From: CAADGV01 sp040290295
GTDB lineage: Bacteria; Bacteroidota; Ignavibacteria; UBA10030; UBA6906
Direction of reading: 5' to 3'
Assembly (NCBI GenBank): GCA_040290295.1
Contig: PSMW01000018.1
Coordinates: 1-64,000 of the forward strand
DNA: 64,000 nt
How positions within the stretch are numbered: the first letter of the stretch is position 1; each line of letters opens with the position of its first letter. The translations under genes were made by a program, and so were the position numbers. Shown in pieces: positions 54,237 to 62,273 of this stretch. The notes under the pieces were generated by a model. It was not told where the DNA came from. It searched no databases and worked only from the letters and a program-made list of their open reading frames with translations.

Positions 54237-55922
54237 TTACCTCTTTGCTTGATGGTCTGTGGTGATCGTGATGGTTTCAAGAACGGCAGTATTGATGGTG
54301 ATGGAAGAACGAGAACGCAACTTGCTCAACGCTGAACGCACCGCTTCAATCTTCCGTTGCGGAAGCAAGCCCGCGATCACATCCTCACGTGCTTCTGCAT
54401 ACGACTTCGGCCGTCCCGGTTTTTTCTCCAAGATCTTGAAGATTGCCCAGTACGGATCGACCCGTTCTGGACCGAGCAGTTCGCCGATGGATGCCTTGAA
54501 AAATTTTTCGCCCATCGGTCCGAACGTTGCTTGCGTACCGAATCCCAACTCGCCGCCGCGTTTGGCAGCCCATAACCGAATCGAGTGGGTGCGCGCCAAG
54601 GTCGCGAAGTCCGCTCCTCGATCGAGCTTCCGCCGCAAAGCTTTTGCTTCTTCCTCCGTTCGAACGAGAATTTCCGCAACATTCACTTCCGGGGGATACG
54701 CGTAGTACTGTTTGTTTGCCTGATAGACCGAATCCAGCAGCCGCGCGTCCCAACCACTGTTGCCAACTGTATCCTCAACGGTATCCGCCCACCGGCGCAG
54801 CAAGAACCGTTGCCGAACGTTGGCAACCTGTCCCCGAACGGTCGAATCGTTTTCCAGGCCCATTGCTCTGGCGCGCTCCAACATAACCTCACGCGCAGCA
54901 AGACCGATCGCGACGTCCTTCACATCATCGGTCGAGCGGACACGCCGGCGTTGTTTTTCGGTCGTCCACTCCACGCGGGCGATGAATTCCCCGACCGACC
55001 ACGTTCCTCTCGTCGTTTGCATGAACCTCATCGTCGAGATGTTCTGAGCCAAAGCATGCTGCTCACGCTCAGGCGTTTCGTTGCGAACGAGGATGCCCCA
55101 ATGCTTGAAAACCTCGTTGACCGCCTGCTCGTTGAACGATGGTGCGAGACCCTTCACAATTTCGTCTGCTGCCCTTCGTACGAGGCGATCGATCTTCTTT
55201 TCCTGAACGCGATCGGCAAGCTTTTGCAGCACGTTGAAATAGTCGGACTCCGATGCAAGCGGTTGCACCATGCGCGACTCGGGCTTGACGATAGCGTACC
55301 CGATCCGCAGCTTGATGGGGTCGGAGACTGTTCCGAGCGGAAGCGTGAAGGCGGCTTGCTCCAATGCTGTTTCCATCTCTCCCCAACCAAACACGCCCAG
55401 GTAACCGCCATTCGTCGCCAGTCCGGGATCTTCGAAGACCTCCCGTGCAAGCGACTCGAACGTTTCGCCGCGTTCGAGTCGGCGTTTCAACTCCCAAGCG
55501 CCTTTCTCGGTTTTTGCGTAGAGATAGCGGGCGCTTGCCTTTGTATTGTAAAAACGGAACTCGTCCTGTACTTCTCGGTCGGTGATCGTGATCGTATCGA
55601 AACTGATGCGGCGTGCATATCCATCGAGCAGCGCTTGCGCAAGCGCCTCGTCCATGCGCCTGCGATACACGGAATCGCGATCCATTCCTCGCCGTGCGAG
55701 GTCTTTGTACATCAGTTCTTCATTGATCATGTTGTTCAGTACTTCGAGGCGCAATTTGATATTATCGCGTTTGCCGCCCTGTGCGAGATATTGCTCGTAC
55801 CGTTTCTGAAACTGGTCGGAGGTAATGCGAACTTCATCGACCTCCGCAACGATTGTTCCTTTCTCCCTGCTGCAACCTATGAAGGAAAGCGCAGCCGCAA
55901 ACACAACAGCCCATCGTTTCAT
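54237..55922 (-). CDS. Lipoprotein with two parvulin (PpiC/SurA-like) domains
   Basis: 561 residues from ATG 55922, giving a lipobox 'LSFIGC' with Cys17. A SurA-like N-terminal chaperone part ('DEVRITSDQFQKRYEQYL', 'LRLEVLNNMINEELMYKDLA') is followed by one parvulin domain ('ARYLYAKTEKGAWELKRRLE', 'GGYLGVFGWGEM') and, in the C-terminal half, a second ('VNVAEILVRTEEEAKALRRK', 'GGELGFGTQATF'). It should help fold outer-membrane or secreted proteins in the periplasm. The ATG overlaps the GH13 stop by one base (TGATG), and its own stop is 7 bases from the TonB receptor start. It may therefore be dedicated to the barrel proteins of this operon. Confidence 0.9.
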   Translation of the reverse strand: MKRWAVVFAAALSFIGCSREKGTIVAEVDEVRITSDQFQKRYEQYLAQGGKRDNIKLRLEVLNNMINEELMYKDLARRGMDRDSVYRRRMDEALAQALLDGYARRISFDTITITDREVQDEFRFYNTKASARYLYAKTEKGAWELKRRLERGETFESLAREVFEDPGLATNGGYLGVFGWGEMETALEQAAFTLPLGTVSDPIKLRIGYAIVKPESRMVQPLASESDYFNVLQKLADRVQEKKIDRLVRRAADEIVKGLAPSFNEQAVNEVFKHWGILVRNETPEREQHALAQNISTMRFMQTTRGTWSVGEFIARVEWTTEKQRRRVRSTDDVKDVAIGLAAREVMLERARAMGLENDSTVRGQVANVRQRFLLRRWADTVEDTVGNSGWDARLLDSVYQANKQYYAYPPEVNVAEILVRTEEEAKALRRKLDRGADFATLARTHSIRLWAAKRGGELGFGTQATFGPMGEKFFKASIGELLGPERVDPYWAIFKILEKKPGRPKSYAEAREDVIAGLLPQRKIEAVRSALSKLRSRSSITINTAVLETITITTDHQAKR

Positions 55923-57802
55923 CACTGCGTCATTGCCTGCAGAACGACACCGGACTTTCCCTTCAACGTGAGTGTTAGCGTATGGGCGGTCGTCATAACT
56001 GTGGTCGTATCGAACACATTCTTCCATGCCAGCGCCGACAACGGTGGATCGAGGGGAATGGTTATGCGTTGCGTCATCATAGCGTTGTTCAACACGACGA
56101 GGACACGTTCCTTGTTGTACTGGCGAGCGTACGCAAGAACGTCAAGAGTATCGTCGGCCATGATGGTTTTGTACTCTCCCAATCTCAACGCATCGCTCGA
56201 TCGCCGCAGAGCAATGCAGTGGGCATAGTGCGCAAACAGTGTCGAGTCGAATCGATTTACGTCGTTCGGACGAGGCAAACCGAACGGATGATGTTGCTCG
56301 TTGTCGTAGACCATATCTTTCCAGAGCATGGGCTTGCGGTCGTCGGGATCGTCGGCACCCCACATGCCCGCTTCATCCCCGTAGTACACTGCCGGCGCAC
56401 CGACATACGTCATCTGGAAGAGAACAATCAGCTTCTGGGTCTTTCTTTCTTCTTCGTTGGGCTTGCGAACGTGATACTCTCTTGCGTTGGCTACGCTGGT
56501 TTCGCTACCATCGTATCGCGTATCGGGATTGACGATTTGCGAGGCAAGGCGATCAGTATCGTGGCTGTCCAGCACGTTCATCAGCACGCCGTTGGCATCA
56601 TCGCGGTATTCGGCGCGAAGACTATCCAGACGATAGGCAAAAGTGCGAGCGCTGATTTTTAGGTTCCTCGCCTTGAAGAAATAGCCGACCTCACGCGCCA
56701 AGCGATAGTTCATCACGGCATCGAACGCATCGCCTGCAAGCCACGGCGCAGCATTGAACATGCGTTCCTTGGAGTAATCTTCCCACCATACTTCACCCAC
56801 AAGATATGCCTCGGGGTTGATGGAACGAACCCACGTACGGAAGTCGCGCCAGAACGGAAGCGCCACCATCTCTGCAACGTCGAGCCGCCACCCATCGATG
56901 CCGTCGGAAGGATCGCCATCGCCGTTGGGATCCATCCATCGGCGGACAATGGCTCGGATGTGTTCGCTCACGGGTGCGACAAATCCGTTTTCGTCTTCTC
57001 GCAGCTCGGGGAGTTCTCGAACGTCATACCACCCCTTGTACCGAAACTCATCTTCGGGCGTCGTTGGATCATCGAACGCAGTGATGGTGAACCACTCTTT
57101 GTACTTCGACTTCTGCCCGTTACCCCGAACATCCTCGAATGCCCAGAAGGTCAGCCCCACATGATTGAACACGCCGTCGATAATGACCCGGATGCCGCGC
57201 TTGTGTGCTTCTGCAAGCAGCTTCAGAAAAAGTTTGTCGGAAGCGCTCCACTGCCACGTCGCTGGGTCAGACGGGTCTTCACGACTCCAGAGGCGGCGAT
57301 CCCCTTCAGGGTCAGGTCCAAAATTGTTGTCGATGTGATGGTACATCGTCGCATCATATTTGTGGAGCGAGGGGGACTCGAAGAGCGGATTGAAGTAGAG
57401 GGCGTTGATACCGAGATCTTGGAGGTAGTCAAGTTTGTCGAGCACGCCCTGAAGATCACCGCCGTACCGACGTTGTTGCGCGTTGTAGTAGAATCCTTTA
57501 CCGTTTGCTTCTTCCCATGGTTGCAGCTTGTACCAATCTGCCGTCCATCGGGAGACGTGCCATGTGGCCGGTTCGTCGTGGGGCCAAGCGCCGCGGATAT
57601 CATTGACCGTCGGGTCGTTCTTCACGTCGCCGTTGCGGAATCGTTCCGGAAAAATTTGATACCACACAGCATGCTTTGCCCACGCAGGTACATCGGCGAG
57701 AGTCGCGGCAGAAGAAGGCGGATGGAACGCGAGTGCGCGATCCACCAGAAGGATTCCTAAGAGACAATACGGAATGGCGAAACGCAGTAGCAATTCGTTC
57801 AC
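55922..57802 (-). CDS. Exported GH13 enzyme (neopullulanase/cyclomaltodextrinase-like)
   Basis: 626 residues. GTG 57802 overlaps the LacI stop (GTGA) and begins a signal peptide (LLLRFAIPYCLLGILLVDRA). The GH13 barrel is complete: 'VWYQIFPERFRNGDVKND', 'RVIIDGVFNHVGL', the nucleophile in 'IDGWRLDVAEM' (about 305), the acid in 'YLVGEVWWED' (about 336) and 'LDSHDTDRLAS' (about 415). 'YYGDEAGMWGADDPDDRKPM' is typical of neopullulanase-type enzymes. No T9SS tail is present, so it is likely periplasmic and could trim oligosaccharides after outer-membrane passage. It is an intact relative of the broken gene at 39096-40549. Confidence 0.92.
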   Translation of the reverse strand: MNELLLRFAIPYCLLGILLVDRALAFHPPSSAATLADVPAWAKHAVWYQIFPERFRNGDVKNDPTVNDIRGAWPHDEPATWHVSRWTADWYKLQPWEEANGKGFYYNAQQRRYGGDLQGVLDKLDYLQDLGINALYFNPLFESPSLHKYDATMYHHIDNNFGPDPEGDRRLWSREDPSDPATWQWSASDKLFLKLLAEAHKRGIRVIIDGVFNHVGLTFWAFEDVRGNGQKSKYKEWFTITAFDDPTTPEDEFRYKGWYDVRELPELREDENGFVAPVSEHIRAIVRRWMDPNGDGDPSDGIDGWRLDVAEMVALPFWRDFRTWVRSINPEAYLVGEVWWEDYSKERMFNAAPWLAGDAFDAVMNYRLAREVGYFFKARNLKISARTFAYRLDSLRAEYRDDANGVLMNVLDSHDTDRLASQIVNPDTRYDGSETSVANAREYHVRKPNEEERKTQKLIVLFQMTYVGAPAVYYGDEAGMWGADDPDDRKPMLWKDMVYDNEQHHPFGLPRPNDVNRFDSTLFAHYAHCIALRRSSDALRLGEYKTIMADDTLDVLAYARQYNKERVLVVLNNAMMTQRITIPLDPPLSALAWKNVFDTTTVMTTAHTLTLTLKGKSGVVLQAMTQ

Positions 57803-58872
57803 GTGTTCGGTTCTCCGAGTTCTATACCGCCGCTCATGGTCGGCTGTTCCATCGACAAGTAAGCACCACACGTTCTTCGTACGATCAACTCCGGCAAGAA
57901 GGTCGAAAGCCGCGGAGGTGCATCGGGATGCTTCATCCGTTCGACAAGCATCTGTAGCGCAATGGAACCCATCGTATGCATTGGCTGTCGGACGGTCGTG
58001 AGTTGTGCGTGCTTTGCCAACTCGATATCATCAAAACCGACAATGGCAACATCTTCGGGCACACCTACACCGAGTTCGCCAGCAGCTTCCAACGCACCCA
58101 TTGCCTGCACATCGCTGGCGATGAACACCGCTGTGATACGATGCGAACCGTGGGAACGGCGAAGCATTTCCTTCATGGATTCATAGCCCGCCTCGCGGTT
58201 GAATCCATCTTGCTTTCCGTTGGATGAGATAATGACGCGCTCTAGACTGAACGGAATCCCCGCCTCTTCGAGTGCCAGTTTATATCCGTCGAGGCGTTCA
58301 CGCGCGGGCACAGTCTCCAAGCTCGCGTTGATCATGCCGATATTTCGATGTCCCAAGCTGATCAAGTGACGCGTTGCCTGCATCGCGCCTTCTTTGTTCT
58401 TCACCAGAAGTGAATCGAACTTCTCGTGAAAGCAATCCACCATCACCAACGGCAGCTTCATGTGTTCGAACTTGCTGACGTACGTTTCAGGAAACTGCAT
58501 CGAGAAGAACATCACGCCGTCGACGCGCCCGCCGTGCAACGAGCGCCGTAGATAGTACTCCGCTTGCCCCGGATTATTGACCCCATAGAGAATCAAGTCG
58601 ATCCCCAAGTCCGCCGCTTTGTCCTGAACGCCTTGAAGAACTTCGATGAAGAAATAGTTGGTGAAGAATGGAATGATGGCGGAAACGGTGTTTGCCTTCC
58701 GCGAGGCAAGCCGTTGTGCATGAGCATGCGGCTGGTAACTTAGCCGTTTGGCTACCGCAAGTACCTTCTCTCGCGTCTTGGGTGCTACACTCGGATGGTT
58801 GTTCAAACATCGCGAAACCGTACCGATGCCGACACCAGCCTCCCGAGCAAGATCGTATATGGTTATCTTCAT
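57799..58872 (-). CDS. LacI-family transcriptional regulator, inferred starch/maltodextrin repressor
   Basis: 357 residues. The N-terminal helix-turn-helix and hinge are canonical: 'ITIYDLAREAGVGIGTVSRC', 'LNNHPSVAPKTREKVLAVAK' and 'LSYQPHAHAQRLASRK'. The rest is a periplasmic-binding-protein fold effector domain ('IAVFIASDVQAMGALEAAGE'-like stretch, 'VAIVGFDDIELAKHAQLTTV'). ATG 58872 starts exactly at the HTH; the upstream open frame is leader. Its promoter carries the palindrome TGGAAGCGCTTCCA over the start site, and the same palindrome sits at the promoter of the maltodextrin operon, so it probably represses both, itself included. The effector is presumably a maltooligosaccharide, which is inference. 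Confidence 0.92.
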   Translation of the reverse strand: MKITIYDLAREAGVGIGTVSRCLNNHPSVAPKTREKVLAVAKRLSYQPHAHAQRLASRKANTVSAIIPFFTNYFFIEVLQGVQDKAADLGIDLILYGVNNPGQAEYYLRRSLHGGRVDGVMFFSMQFPETYVSKFEHMKLPLVMVDCFHEKFDSLLVKNKEGAMQATRHLISLGHRNIGMINASLETVPARERLDGYKLALEEAGIPFSLERVIISSNGKQDGFNREAGYESMKEMLRRSHGSHRITAVFIASDVQAMGALEAAGELGVGVPEDVAIVGFDDIELAKHAQLTTVRQPMHTMGSIALQMLVERMKHPDAPPRLSTFLPELIVRRTCGAYLSMEQPTMSGGIELGEPNT

Positions 58873-58908
58873 TTTGAAAAAGAAGGTCGTGATCGGACGA
58901 AACATCCT

Positions 58909-58922
58909 TGGAAGCGCTTCCA
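58909..58922. promoter_or_regulatory. LacI-family operator, copy 2 (repressor/receptor operon)
   Basis: Perfect palindrome TGGAAGCGCTTCCA, identical to 40629-40642. It begins two bases after the -10 hexamer and covers the predicted start near 58918, the place where a repressor would block the polymerase. Confidence 0.87.
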
Positions 58923-58924
58923 GA

Positions 58925-58953
58925 AGATAAGGTTTATTTCCCGATTTTGTCAA
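58925..58953 (-). promoter_or_regulatory. Promoter of the LacI/starch-capture operon
   Basis: On the minus strand, perfect TTGACA (58948-58953), a 17-base spacer and TTATCT (58925-58930). The leader to the LacI gene would be about 46 bases. Confidence 0.8.
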
Positions 58954-59384
58954 GTGCTTTCTTGCCTGTACTTCGAGACGATCGACACTGCACCGACAAG
59001 TTCTTCTTCAACGATTCGCTGAGTGGATCTCTGTTCTTGCGCCAACTCTTCACTGAGCATTGTGCATGACGAAGACATCCCTCTTTCGGAAATGGCAATG
59101 ATGCTGTGCGAGTCAAGCTCACACACACAATTTGGACAGCGAGTTGGAAAAACTTCTTCACAGACAAATTTCTGTTGGAGCGTTTCTGATGTTGGAACTT
59201 CCAGATCGAGCGTGAACGAGCGTGGAGAGATGGCACAGCAACCTAACGTCGAGCAAGGTTCTACGACGCGAACGTACTCGATGTCTTGGCCGAGTGTGAA
59301 GAACTGACACGCAAGGACACAAGACCAGGCATGCCGTGCGCTAAAGGTGTGCGACGCTTGTTGTGTTTTACTCCATGCGTTCAT
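58950..59384 (-). CDS. Possible small cysteine-containing protein, unknown function
   Basis: A 144-codon frame between LacI and the importer ATPase gene. Codon use looks like that of real genes here from about 59320 to 58950. The protein has 'EPCSTLGCC' and 'RCPNCVCEL' (a CxxC knuckle), no membrane helix, and a Glu-rich helical end. It might bind a metal. Against it: the only ATG (59384) has no ribosome site and lies within the opposite-strand promoter at 59361-59389. Its TGA stop overlaps the TTGACA of the LacI promoter. No family is recognised. If rejected, 58954-59460 has no gene. Confidence 0.35.
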   Translation of the reverse strand: MNAWSKTQQASHTFSARHAWSCVLACQFFTLGQDIEYVRVVEPCSTLGCCAISPRSFTLDLEVPTSETLQQKFVCEEVFPTRCPNCVCELDSHSIIAISERGMSSSCTMLSEELAQEQRSTQRIVEEELVGAVSIVSKYRQEST

Positions 59385-59389
59385 ATATT
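59361..59389 (+). promoter_or_regulatory. Promoter for the importer ATPase gene
   Basis: TTGTGT (59361-59366), a 17-base spacer and TATATT (59384-59389) give a start near 59396, about 65 bases before the ATG. No copy of the LacI palindrome is seen here, so this transcript may not be under the same control. Confidence 0.6.
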
Positions 59390-59460
59390 TTTCAAGAAAT
59401 TTTTCTGAGCCGATCCTTCCTTAACAGCGGTTGGTTGTCACTCACACTCAGGTCACGCCC

Positions 59461-60564
59461 ATGGCAGAAGTTGTGTTGGAACATGTGTATAAGATCTACG
59501 ATGGCAAGGTCGCTGCTGTCAGCGATATGAATCTCACCATCCACGACAAAGAATTTGTCGTGTTGCTCGGTCCATCCGGGTGCGGCAAGTCCACAGCACT
59601 GCGCATGATCGCTGGACTCGAAGAGATCACGAAAGGCACGATCAGCATCGATGGCAAGGTGGTGAACGACGTTCCACCCAAAGACCGCGATATCGCTATG
59701 GTTTTTCAGAACTATGCACTCTATCCACACATGAGTGTGTACGACAATCTCGCGTTCGGATTAAAACTTCGGAAGTACTCTAAGAGCGAAATCGATGCAC
59801 GTGTTCGTAGCGCCGCAAACATTCTTGGCATCGAGCAGTTCCTCGATCGGAAGCCGAAGGCGCTTTCCGGTGGACAGCGCCAGCGTGTCGCGCTCGGCAG
59901 AGCGATCGTGCGTCAGCCGAAAGTGTTTCTCTTCGACGAACCCCTCAGCAACCTCGACGCGAACCTGCGCGTTCAGATGCGAACCGAAATTTCCCGCCTT
60001 CACCATCAATTGCAAACGACGATGATCTACGTGACGCATGATCAGATCGAAGCGATGAGCATGGGCGACCGTATTGTGGTGATGAAGGACGGCATCATTC
60101 AGCAAGTCGATACGCCGCTCAATATCTACAATCATCCTGCAAACAAATTCGTCGCGGGTTTCATCGGCAGCCCGACGATGAACTTCATGAAAGGCATCGT
60201 CGAGCAGAACGGGCAACTGAAGTTCGTCCAAGAGCGGTCCAATCTGGCGCTCCCGCTGCCTTCCAAGACAGCAAAGAAACTCCTGGGGCACGTTCGTTCT
60301 CGCGTTACGCTTGGCATACGCCCTGAACACATCTATCCGGCAAAGCCCACCGGCATCGCGAGCGTTGCGCCGATCAGGGCAAACGTCGAAGTCGTCGAAC
60401 CTGTCGGTAATGAAGTGTTCGTGTACTTCTCCACCGGTACCGACGCGCAGTACGTTGCGCGCTTAGCAACCGACACGCCGCCCGAAGTGGGCAAGCCCTT
60501 CGAGTTCTATATCGACATATCCAAGCTGCACTTCTTCGACAACGAGACGGAGCGCGCCATCTGA
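59461..60564 (+). CDS. Sugar ABC importer ATP-binding protein (MalK/MsmX/UgpC-type)
   Basis: 367 residues, cytoplasmic ATPase for a carbohydrate importer. Walker A 'LLGPSGCGKSTALRMIAG', Q-loop 'MVFQNYALYPHMSV', signature 'ALSGGQRQRVALGRAIVRQP', Walker B 'VFLFDEPLSNLDANLR' and H-loop 'MIYVTHDQIEAMSMGDRIVV' are followed by the C-terminal regulatory OB domain with 'LGIRPEHIY'. It is the only MalK-like gene in the window and probably serves the MalEFG-type proteins at 25324-28410, some 31 kb away. Such ATPases can be shared between several importers. ATG 59461 has only a weak ribosome site. Confidence 0.93.
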   Translation: MAEVVLEHVYKIYDGKVAAVSDMNLTIHDKEFVVLLGPSGCGKSTALRMIAGLEEITKGTISIDGKVVNDVPPKDRDIAMVFQNYALYPHMSVYDNLAFGLKLRKYSKSEIDARVRSAANILGIEQFLDRKPKALSGGQRQRVALGRAIVRQPKVFLFDEPLSNLDANLRVQMRTEISRLHHQLQTTMIYVTHDQIEAMSMGDRIVVMKDGIIQQVDTPLNIYNHPANKFVAGFIGSPTMNFMKGIVEQNGQLKFVQERSNLALPLPSKTAKKLLGHVRSRVTLGIRPEHIYPAKPTGIASVAPIRANVEVVEPVGNEVFVYFSTGTDAQYVARLATDTPPEVGKPFEFYIDISKLHFFDNETERAI

Positions 60565-60657
60565 TTGTTCAGAGGAAGACGTGCCTCTTCACCGTTCCGT
60601 ATGGCTATCGCAATGCGTCGAGAGCTTCCGTTATTTTCACCACATAACAGGTGACAC

Positions 60658-62262
60658 ATGGTAGGAAACCTTTCGTTACGAGATGCCCTCATCATCGTTC
60701 TGTACTTCGTCGCCGTCCTTTCGGTCGGACTCTATTTCTCGCGCCGAAAAAAGACCACCACGGAATACTTTCTGGCAGGCAGGCATGTCGGTTGGATTGC
60801 GATCGGCGCGTCGTTGTTTTCGACCAACATTTCCAGCGAACACTTTTTGGGGTTGGCGGGAACGGGATCGAAGTCGGGACTTGCCGTCGGACATTTCGAA
60901 TGGTTGGCATGCCTCATCGTTCTCGTTTTGGGGTGGGTCTTCACGCCCTTCTATCTCAAGACCGGTGTCTTTACAATGCCGGAATTTCTGGAACGACGCT
61001 ACAGCAGTGCAGCGCGATGGTATTTGAGTGTCGTTTCGATCGTTGCCTACATCTTTACTAAAATCTCGATCTCGCTCTACGCAGGCGGTATCCTTCTCAA
61101 AGCTGTGGTGGGCTGGGACATGACGACCTCTGCCATCGTGATCGTGCTTGCAACGGGTCTTTACACTATTCTCGGCGGCCTTGCCGCCGTTATCTACACC
61201 GATCTCCTACAAACAGGTGTGCTCATTCTCGGTTCGATGGCCCTCACATGGATCGGGTTGCGCGAGGCTGGTGGCTGGAACGAGCTTGTCGCAGAAACGC
61301 CGCCGGAGTTTTGGAGTATGTTCAAACCGATGACGGATCCGGACTTTCCTTGGACAGGCATCGTGTTCGGCGCGCCGATCCTGGGCATTTGGTATTGGTG
61401 CACCGACCAGTACATCGTTCAACGAGTACTCAGCGCAAAGAATTTGGACCACGCACGAGGAGGCGCCATCTTCGCCGGCTTCTTGAAAATCCTTCCCGTG
61501 TTCATTCTTGTTTTGCCGGGCATCATCGCCTTGAAACTTTCCAACGGCGCGGTCTCCGGCGATAAAGCCTATGCATGGATGGTCACTACCTACTTGCCGT
61601 CGGGAGTGCGGGGGCTGGTTGTCGCGGGTTTGCTTGCAGCACTCATGTCGTCGCTCAGCGGTATGTTCAATTCTACCTCCACCCTCCTGACGATCGACAT
61701 CTTCAAACGACTGCGCCCCAACGCCGATGAGCGCTCGCTGGTCGCGTTCGGTCGCCTCGCCACCGGCGTGATGGTATTGCTCGGCTTGGCGTGGATTCCC
61801 TTTATCGGTCTCTTGAGTGATGAACGGATGTATGTGTACCTGCAGAGCGTGCAGGCATATATTTCTCCGCCTATTGCAGCGTGTTTTCTGTTCGGCATTT
61901 TTTGGCATCGCGTCAACGGCAAGGGTGCGATCGCTTCGTTGCTCACGGGATTCATGCTGGGCGCGTTCCGCTTCATCATCGAAATTCAGGCGAAGACCGG
62001 TACGCTCGATAGTGCATTTCTTCATTCGGTTGCGTCGGTCAACTTTCTCCACTACGCGATCTTCCTCTTCGTGGTTTCTTCAGCTGTCTTAGTGGGCGTG
62101 AGTCTCGATACAGAAGCACCCGACCGGAGGACGTTGCAGCATCTTACCTTTTCCGAAGCCGGCAACATACACTTCGAGAGGGGAAAGTATCATGCCCTCA
62201 ATGTGACTGCTTCGATTGCGCTCGTCGTTATCCTGCTTGGCTTGTGGTGGACGTTCAGATAG
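60658..62262 (+). CDS. Sodium/solute symporter (SSF family, SGLT-like)
   Basis: 534 residues with about 14 membrane helices, AGGTGA 5 bases before the ATG. It is close to the sodium/glucose subgroup: 'TTTEYFLAGRHVGWIAIGAS', 'LFSTNISSEHFLGLAGTGS' (Na+-site region), 'WYWCTDQYIVQRVLSAKNL' and 'LMSSLSGMFNSTSTLLTIDI' are typical SGLT features. It likely brings glucose or a related sugar into the cell with Na+. The position after the importer ATPase gene suggests a second, Na+-driven route for sugars released from starch. The hydrolase gene follows 11 bases later. Confidence 0.92.
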   Translation: MVGNLSLRDALIIVLYFVAVLSVGLYFSRRKKTTTEYFLAGRHVGWIAIGASLFSTNISSEHFLGLAGTGSKSGLAVGHFEWLACLIVLVLGWVFTPFYLKTGVFTMPEFLERRYSSAARWYLSVVSIVAYIFTKISISLYAGGILLKAVVGWDMTTSAIVIVLATGLYTILGGLAAVIYTDLLQTGVLILGSMALTWIGLREAGGWNELVAETPPEFWSMFKPMTDPDFPWTGIVFGAPILGIWYWCTDQYIVQRVLSAKNLDHARGGAIFAGFLKILPVFILVLPGIIALKLSNGAVSGDKAYAWMVTTYLPSGVRGLVVAGLLAALMSSLSGMFNSTSTLLTIDIFKRLRPNADERSLVAFGRLATGVMVLLGLAWIPFIGLLSDERMYVYLQSVQAYISPPIAACFLFGIFWHRVNGKGAIASLLTGFMLGAFRFIIEIQAKTGTLDSAFLHSVASVNFLHYAIFLFVVSSAVLVGVSLDTEAPDRRTLQHLTFSEAGNIHFERGKYHALNVTASIALVVILLGLWWTFR

Positions 62263-62273
62263 CACACACGGGC

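Noticed and set aside
59023..59307. A 94-codon plus-strand frame opposite the possible Cys-rich gene
   Set aside because: Codon use and composition look worse than those of the minus-strand frame, and there is no ribosome site.
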